DNA of 19,487 bases. Origin: Clostridiales bacterium DTU023. Lineage in GTDB: Bacteria > Bacillota > Clostridia > Saccharofermentanales > DTU023. Both the position numbers and the translations under genes were made by a program. Where the stretch lies: positions 330 to 19,816 of the forward strand of contig LFTF01000061.1 in the NCBI GenBank assembly GCA_001512945.1. The letters are read 5' to 3'. Numbering within the stretch: the first letter of the stretch is position 1; each line of letters starts with the position of its first letter. This document shows, piece by piece, positions 15,105 through 19,487 of the stretch. Below the pieces are notes generated by a model. That model did no database searches, was not told where the DNA came from, and saw nothing but the letters and a program-made list of their open reading frames with translations.

Positions 15105-15950
15105 ATGGCGATACGAATATTTGATGTTGACCTTCTGCGTGACGCTGTAGAGAAAATGTGCGGGCCTGTTGCCTGTGATATGCCGACAGATGTCCGGAGT
15201 GCAATCGAAACAGCCTTGACGGTCGAAGACGCAGCGAATGCTAAATCAGTCTTATCGGAATTATTGAAAAATTACGATATAGCCGCCGATGAACGGATTC
15301 CGATCTGCCAAGATACGGGAATGGTTGTTATTTTTCTGGACGTCGGTTTTGACGTCCATTTTATTGGAGATCCTTACGAGGCAATTGACGAAGGTGTCCG
15401 TAGGGGGTACAAAAACAGTGCGCTTCGTATGTCGGTTGTGGGCGATCCGCTCCGCCGCGTCAATACCGGAGACAACACACCTGCGCTTGTCACGACTAGG
15501 TTTGTTCCGGGTGACCGCGTTACGGTCACGTTCCTGGCGAAGGGTTTTGGGAGCGAAAATATGAGTAGACTTGCAATGCTCCTTCCTGCGGACGGGTTAG
15601 AAGGTGTAAGAGAGTTCGTAGTCAACACGGCGCGAAATGCCGGCCCTAACGCTTGCCCACCTCTTGTGATCGGGGTAGGAATTGGTGGCACATTTGATCA
15701 CGTGGCACTGGCAGCCAAACGGTCTCTTGCCCGGGACATCGGCGACCATAACCCGGATCCGTTTTACGCGGAGCTCGAGCAATCAATTCTGGAGGAGATC
15801 AATCGGCTCGGTATCGGTCCGCAAGGACTCGGCGGTCGAACTACTGCACTTAGTGTCGCAATAGAAGTGTTACCGACACATATTGCCGGCTTGCCTGTCG
15901 CCTGCAACATCAATTGCCATGTCGCACGCCATAAGCAGGAGGTTTTGTGA
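15105..15950 (+). CDS. Class I fumarase-type hydro-lyase, alpha subunit (probable mesaconase)
   Basis: Iron-sulfur hydro-lyase subunit of the FumA/TtdA N-terminal type, 281 aa. Expected cluster-binding regions are visible, numbered from the ATG at 15105: ICQDTGM (Cys68), NAGPNACPPLVIGVGIGGTFDHVA (Cys184) and PVACNINCHVARH (Cys267/Cys271). Conserved NTGDNTPA and KGFGSENMS motifs are also present. Such two-subunit enzymes hydrate fumarate, mesaconate or (in reverse) dehydrate tartrate, and sequence alone cannot decide which. Because glutamate mutase genes lie in the same operon, mesaconate hydration to citramalate is the best inference. ATG at 15105 is preferred over ATG at 15087: AAAGGGG lies about 7 nt before it, while a transcript starting near 15084 could not carry an RBS for 15087. 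The beta subunit overlaps the stop codon. Confidence 0.88.
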   Translation: MAIRIFDVDLLRDAVEKMCGPVACDMPTDVRSAIETALTVEDAANAKSVLSELLKNYDIAADERIPICQDTGMVVIFLDVGFDVHFIGDPYEAIDEGVRRGYKNSALRMSVVGDPLRRVNTGDNTPALVTTRFVPGDRVTVTFLAKGFGSENMSRLAMLLPADGLEGVREFVVNTARNAGPNACPPLVIGVGIGGTFDHVALAAKRSLARDIGDHNPDPFYAELEQSILEEINRLGIGPQGLGGRTTALSVAIEVLPTHIAGLPVACNINCHVARHKQEVL

Positions 15951-16531
15951 TGCAAAGTGATGATCAAGTCAAGCGCCTTAGGGCACCCTTCACTGAGGAA
16001 GTTGCCCGGAGCCTTCAAAGTGGCGACCGCATCCTATTATCCGGTGTTATCTATACTTTGCGTGATGCCGGCCATAAACGTCTCATAGAACTACTGGAAT
16101 CTGGAGGCGAATCTCCTTTTCCCCTCAAAGACGCCGTGCTTTACTACGTTGGCCCAACGCCTGCGACCAAGGGTCGCGTTATCGGCTCTGCCGGCCCGAC
16201 GACGGCTTCACGTATGGATCCCTATACGCCTGCACTGATAGAACGAGGCCTTCGCGGCATGATCGGCAAAGGATACCGTAGCGAGAGTGTTGTCGATGCG
16301 ATCAAGCAATACGGCGCAGTCTACTTTGCGGCAACAGGAGGAGCGGGAGCCCTGATATCGCGCACAATTCTTGAGGCGCAAATAGTCGCGTGGGATGATC
16401 TCGGTACCGAAGCACTCCGCAGACTCGTTGTCAAAGACCTTCCACTAACTGTAATCATCGATAGTGAAGGCCGTAATCTCTATCACGACGGCCCTCAAGC
16501 TTGGCGCCGATCGCATGGATACGAGGATTAA
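15950..16531 (+). CDS. Class I fumarase-type hydro-lyase, beta subunit (probable mesaconase)
   Basis: C-terminal partner of the preceding subunit, 193 aa, matching the FumA C-terminal/TtdB type. Landmarks are RSLQSGDRILLSGVIYTLRDAGHKRL near the start, KGRVIGSAGPTTASRMDPYTP in the middle (substrate carboxylate-binding region) and GKGYRSESVVDAIKQYGAVYFAATGGAGAL, followed by the EGRNLYHDGPQ end. In one-chain fumarases these two parts are fused; here they are separate and together form the active enzyme. ATG at 15950 overlaps the alpha stop TGA by one base. AGGAGG (15937-15942) lies 7 nt upstream, better placed than for the GTG at 15947, which would overlap by 4. Tight overlap implies equimolar expression. 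Substrate is inferred from the operon, as for alpha. Confidence 0.88.
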   Translation: MQSDDQVKRLRAPFTEEVARSLQSGDRILLSGVIYTLRDAGHKRLIELLESGGESPFPLKDAVLYYVGPTPATKGRVIGSAGPTTASRMDPYTPALIERGLRGMIGKGYRSESVVDAIKQYGAVYFAATGGAGALISRTILEAQIVAWDDLGTEALRRLVVKDLPLTVIIDSEGRNLYHDGPQAWRRSHGYED

Positions 16532-16538
16532 TTAGGTA

Positions 16539-17564
16539 ATGGCGGAAAGTGAAATGACATCCCAAGTCAACTGTGACAACTTGGTAATCGTCGAAGAGCC
16601 GATCTATAAACGGCTCGCAGATTCACTTCGCGCAGAGATTACCTCAGGCAGACTTGTCGCGGGCGCGCGGTTGCCTTCGATGCGTGATCTTGCAACCGAG
16701 CGAGGTGTTTCGCTCGGAACCATCCGTCATGTCTATTCGCTCTTAGAACGCGAGCATTTAATCGAGTTGCGGCGAGGGCGCGGCACATATGTTACCATGC
16801 CCGAGCAGGAGAGTGACCCGACAGGTCGCAAAGAAAAGGCACTACTCGTAATCGATGATGCGATCCGGCACCTTTCAGAGTTGGGTTTCAATACACGTGA
16901 ATCACAAATTTATTTTGAACTTCGGCTGCGGCAAAAAGAAGACGCGACTCGGCCGATCCGTATAGCCGTTGTTGCGGTAACTCCAGAAGAGCGCTCGATC
17001 ATAGGCGTGTCACTTGACAACATCGACGTCGCCAGAGCGTATCGCATTTCTTATAACGATGTCATCTCACAACCGGAACGTCTCAACGCAGGGTTTGACT
17101 TTGTGGTTGCTCCGGCTCCGCTTGTAAAGGAGCTAAGTTTCTTCGTTCCGGATAGTGTCTCTGTGATGCCTGTCGCGATCACAGTTAGCCGCGGTACAAT
17201 CGTGGCATGCCGCCGTATCCCGCAGGGCGCTCAAGTCGGTGTCCTGACTGTCAGTGCAGGATTTCAGGACATACTCCGCCAAGAGTGTCCTGAGATTTTG
17301 TTTGGGGCGGGCTCGCTGGAATTTGAACTATTTGGCAACCTTGAGCGGACAAGTTTATTTATCAAACGACACGATGTCCTCGTGTTGTCTCCTGATTACG
17401 CTAACTTAGTGGAAACGCCTGAAGCGGCACTTTTACGTCGTGAATTGATACAAAATAAAATTGTCATCCGGTCTGTATTTGTCTGTGACCAGGGTTCATC
17501 ACTGTATCTTGGCAATGCGATAGAGGAACGTTACCGGGAATTGCGTGGATTTCTCCGCGAATGA
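16539..17564 (+). CDS. GntR family transcriptional regulator with an unusual C-terminal sensor domain
   Basis: A 341-aa regulator. Residues 21-87 form a textbook GntR winged helix (PIYKRLADSLRAEITSGRLVAGARLPSMRDLATERGVSLGTIRHVYSLLEREHLIELRRGRGTYV). A helical linker (95-135) follows, with RESQIYFELRLRQ resembling YtrA-type N-domain tails. Residues 138-325 are an alpha/beta domain (strands IRIAVVAVT, FDFVVAPAP, VSVMPVAITVS, QVGVLTVS, DVLVLSP, IVIRSVFV) that looks like a periplasmic-binding or receiver-like sensor and not UTRA, FCD or aminotransferase. It lies 7 bp after the beta subunit and 34 bp before glmS, inside the operon, so it most likely controls the operon through the palindrome at 15073-15088, sensing an intermediate of glutamate fermentation (inference). 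The RBS is weak at ATG 16539; ATG 16554 is an alternative. Confidence 0.82.
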   Translation: MAESEMTSQVNCDNLVIVEEPIYKRLADSLRAEITSGRLVAGARLPSMRDLATERGVSLGTIRHVYSLLEREHLIELRRGRGTYVTMPEQESDPTGRKEKALLVIDDAIRHLSELGFNTRESQIYFELRLRQKEDATRPIRIAVVAVTPEERSIIGVSLDNIDVARAYRISYNDVISQPERLNAGFDFVVAPAPLVKELSFFVPDSVSVMPVAITVSRGTIVACRRIPQGAQVGVLTVSAGFQDILRQECPEILFGAGSLEFELFGNLERTSLFIKRHDVLVLSPDYANLVETPEAALLRRELIQNKIVIRSVFVCDQGSSLYLGNAIEERYRELRGFLRE

Positions 17565-17598
17565 CAAGCGGGGGATGAGCTACAGGAGGTCAGGAAAT

Positions 17599-18021
17599 AT
17601 GGAAGAATTGAACGGCAAAAAGTTGGTTATCGGCGTCATCGGCGCAGATGTCCATGCCGTAGGTATCCGGATTCTCGACTATGCATTTCGAGGAGCTGGG
17701 TTTGAAGTTACTAACCTTGGCGTTATGGTATCGCAGGAAGAGTTCATCGGAGCTGCCGTTGAGACAAACGCCGACGCGATCATTGTTTCATCGCTATACG
17801 GACATGGTGAGCTCGATTGCCGAGGCCTGCGTGAGAAATGTGATGAGGCCGGCTTAACAGGCATCCTGCTTTACGTTGGAGGAAACATCGTGGTCGGCAA
17901 GCAAGACTTCGAAGACGTTGAAAAGCGATTCCGTGCTATGGGGTTTGATCGCGTCTTCCCACCGGGAACATCTCCCGAAGAAGCCATCCAAATGTTGAAT
18001 CAGGATCTGGAAGTAGAATAA
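17599..18021 (+). CDS. glmS: Glutamate mutase sigma (S) subunit, B12-binding
   Basis: Cobalamin-binding subunit of methylaspartate mutase (also called MutS; not glucosamine-6-phosphate synthase), which with GlmE converts L-glutamate to (2S,3S)-3-methylaspartate. From the chosen ATG it is 140 aa, close to the usual 137. The base-off His motif DxHxxG is GADVHAVG (15-22, His19). SSLYGHGELDC (64-74) and the loop YVGGNIVVGKQDF (92-104) are very close to the family. A longer frame opens at 17545 inside the GntR gene, but AGGAGG (17584-17589) followed 9 nt later by ATG 17599 decides the start. GlmL starts right after the stop. Activity would require adenosylcobalamin, so B12 supply is implied. Confidence 0.95.
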   Translation: MEELNGKKLVIGVIGADVHAVGIRILDYAFRGAGFEVTNLGVMVSQEEFIGAAVETNADAIIVSSLYGHGELDCRGLREKCDEAGLTGILLYVGGNIVVGKQDFEDVEKRFRAMGFDRVFPPGTSPEEAIQMLNQDLEVE

Positions 18022-19458
18022 GTGCGCCCCGTTCTTCTTATCGATTTTGGCAGTACCTACACGAAGGCAACCGCCGTTGACCTCGATCAAGAGGTAATCC
18101 TGGGTACGTCCCCGGCTTTCACAACGTCGGACTCAGATATCGGGGAAGGTCTCACCCATGCCCTTGACCGCCTTTGTGAAAAGACGGGTGTTTTAGATTA
18201 CACTGCCAGACTTGCGTGCTCATCCGCAGCGGGAGGGCTTCGCATGATGGTCTCCGGTCTTGTGCCAGAGTTGACGGCCCAAGCTGCAAAGCTGGCCGCT
18301 TTGGGAGCCGGTGCTAAGATCTGCCGTGTTTTTAGTCATGGTCTCAGCCGCCGTGACCTCGAAGAAATCCAGGCAGATCCACCTGATATTTTTCTTTTGA
18401 CGGGTGGTACCGATGGAGGAAATCGAGAGTGCATCATCGGAAACGCAGAAAAATTAGCGACACTTACGGTTCGTTTCCCGATTATATTGGCGGGTAACCG
18501 CAATGCTGTCGATGATTGTGAAGATTTTTTATCTGAATTCCCCGTAACCCTTTGCCCGAATGTTATGCCTCATTTTGGTGAGCTCGATATAGAGCCGGTA
18601 CAAAGAGAAATTCGGAAGCTTTTCCTGTCACGAATTGTGAGCGCGAGAGGTCTTTCCAAAACCCAAGAGTTGCTATCTGGGATTTTGATGCCAACTCCCT
18701 CTGCAATCCTATCGGCGATGGTGCTTCTCGCCGGAGGTACTGATCGGGAACCAGGATTGGGAGACCTTATGGCCATTGACGTGGGGGGAGCAACCACTGA
18801 CGTTTATTCAATCGGCTGGGGTGAACCCGATGACATCAATATTATCTTAAAAGGTTTTGAAGAACCGTATGCCAAACGGACGGTCGAAGGAGATATCGGT
18901 GTGCGATACAGCGCACAAGGGATCGTCAACGAAACCGGCCTTTCCCAGATTGCCTGTCAAGCAGAGGTAACCGAGGATCAAGTGCAAGCTCTGCTTCTGG
19001 AGCTTACTTGTGACAAGTCCCTAGTTGCTCGCAAATGTGGAGATGCCATAGGAAGATTGGATGACGCATTGGCAGCGGGGGCGGTCGATATAGCGACACG
19101 TCGTCACGCGGGAACACTTAGTGAGGTTTATACGGTGACAGGAGTCGTACCTGTGCAAACAGGAAAAAATCTCAGGCGTATCCGCAGGATTATTTTGACA
19201 GGAGGTCCGCTTATTCACGCGGATGACCCGCTAGCCATCGCGCGCCGAGCACTGTTCTCAGATTCATGCCCCATGTCTCTGCGTCCGCTTCATGCAGAAA
19301 TTTTAATGGATAGTCAATACATTCTATCTGCTATGGGCGTTCTGGCAGAACGAGAACCAGATGTGGCGCTCCGCATCATGAAAAAAGAACTCGTCCGGCT
19401 GGGTGAATGTCGGGCAACTGACGGTGATCGGCGAGTCGCCGGTCCAAATATAAAGTGA
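18022..19458 (+). CDS. glmL: GlmL/MutL protein of glutamate mutase
   Basis: A 478-aa ASKHA-fold ATPase-like protein found between glmS and glmE, thought to act as a chaperone or reactivase of glutamate mutase. Phosphate-1 motif LLIDFGSTYTK (5-15), an LTGGTDGGN loop (126-134), phosphate-2 motif AIDVGGATTDVYSIG (251-265) and the late adenosine-type ILTGGPLIH (391-399) are all visible. GTG at 18022 follows the glmS stop directly (no gap), which suggests coupling. The gene is complete, ending TGA at 19456-19458. Twenty-nine bases follow, ending with GAGG (19483-19486), a ribosome-binding site for the next gene outside the window. By the usual order this would be glmE, the catalytic epsilon subunit, but it is not visible. 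Confidence 0.93.
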   Translation: MRPVLLIDFGSTYTKATAVDLDQEVILGTSPAFTTSDSDIGEGLTHALDRLCEKTGVLDYTARLACSSAAGGLRMMVSGLVPELTAQAAKLAALGAGAKICRVFSHGLSRRDLEEIQADPPDIFLLTGGTDGGNRECIIGNAEKLATLTVRFPIILAGNRNAVDDCEDFLSEFPVTLCPNVMPHFGELDIEPVQREIRKLFLSRIVSARGLSKTQELLSGILMPTPSAILSAMVLLAGGTDREPGLGDLMAIDVGGATTDVYSIGWGEPDDINIILKGFEEPYAKRTVEGDIGVRYSAQGIVNETGLSQIACQAEVTEDQVQALLLELTCDKSLVARKCGDAIGRLDDALAAGAVDIATRRHAGTLSEVYTVTGVVPVQTGKNLRRIRRIILTGGPLIHADDPLAIARRALFSDSCPMSLRPLHAEILMDSQYILSAMGVLAEREPDVALRIMKKELVRLGECRATDGDRRVAGPNIK

Positions 19459-19482
19459 TAGCGCTGCCGCTATTAAAATAAC

Positions 19483-19486
19483 GAGG
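19483..19486 (+). promoter_or_regulatory. Ribosome-binding site of the next gene, outside the window
   Basis: ACGAGGT closes the window 25 nt after the glmL stop. GAGG is a plausible Shine-Dalgarno, so the operon continues; glmE is expected from the usual glmS-glmL-glmE order. Confidence 0.5.
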
Positions 19487-19487
19487 T

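Noticed and set aside
17545..17598. Longer GlmS beginning inside the GntR gene
   Set aside because: The extra 18 residues are not part of the family, and the AGGAGG site points to ATG 17599.
1..19487. CRISPR arrays, insertion sequences, prophage genes and defence systems
   Set aside because: No direct-repeat array, transposase, integrase, terminal inverted repeats or phage-like genes were seen; the tRNA gene has no adjacent integrase or visible duplicated 3' end.

Overview
The window looks like chromosomal DNA of an anaerobic, amino-acid-fermenting low-to-mid GC Firmicute (Clostridia-like). The evidence is a cdaA/ybbR-glmM cell-wall locus, strong Shine-Dalgarno sites with TTG and GTG starts, a YwlG-family gene, a CCA-encoding tRNA-Thr, and a B12-dependent glutamate mutase operon. 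Base composition by eye is near 50% GC. The exact lineage cannot be named from the sequence alone. I see no phage, IS element or CRISPR array; this is ordinary chromosome with several unusual domain arrangements.

Layout. (1) 86-4285, plus strand: a membrane diadenylate cyclase fused to one YbbR domain, then glmM, then a membrane-anchored Amidase_3-like protein that appears to have lost its catalytic residues. Together they link c-di-AMP signalling, UDP-GlcNAc precursor supply and the cell wall. (2) 4282-6946, minus strand: a duplicated DUF1538 membrane protein followed, with a 14-bp overlap, by a protein that looks like three tandem PII-like domains. This is probably a transporter and its dedicated cytosolic regulator, and it is the best candidate for an undescribed system here. 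(3) 7076-7190: tRNA-Thr(UGU) with its own promoter and terminator. (4) 7212-8544, minus strand: a YwlG/UPF0340 protein and a TetR-type repressor. (5) 8759-12857, plus strand, divergent from the repressor: an MMPL/RND-type transporter and a secreted partner with Leu-x-x-Gly heptad repeats; palindromes lie in the shared intergenic region. (6) 12949-14850, minus strand: a zinc-ribbon/PQ-rich/transmembrane/beta-domain protein, MscL, and a small unrecognised P-loop protein. (7) 15105-19458 and continuing off the window: a two-subunit class I fumarase-type hydro-lyase, a GntR-family regulator, glutamate mutase sigma subunit (GlmS/MutS) and the GlmL/MutL protein, with a ribosome-binding site for another gene (probably glmE) at the very end.

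Region 7 reads as part of the methylaspartate route of glutamate fermentation. Glutamate mutase makes 3-methylaspartate, deamination gives mesaconate, and the hydro-lyase is then best interpreted as a mesaconase rather than a TCA-cycle fumarase. A perfect 16-bp palindrome overlapping the probable -10 of this operon is a natural operator for the GntR protein encoded within it.

No gene-free stretch exceeds 300 bp. The longest are 14851-15104 (two palindromes in the P-loop gene's leader, then the operon promoter and operator), 8545-8758 (divergent control region) and 13657-13850 (two hairpins).
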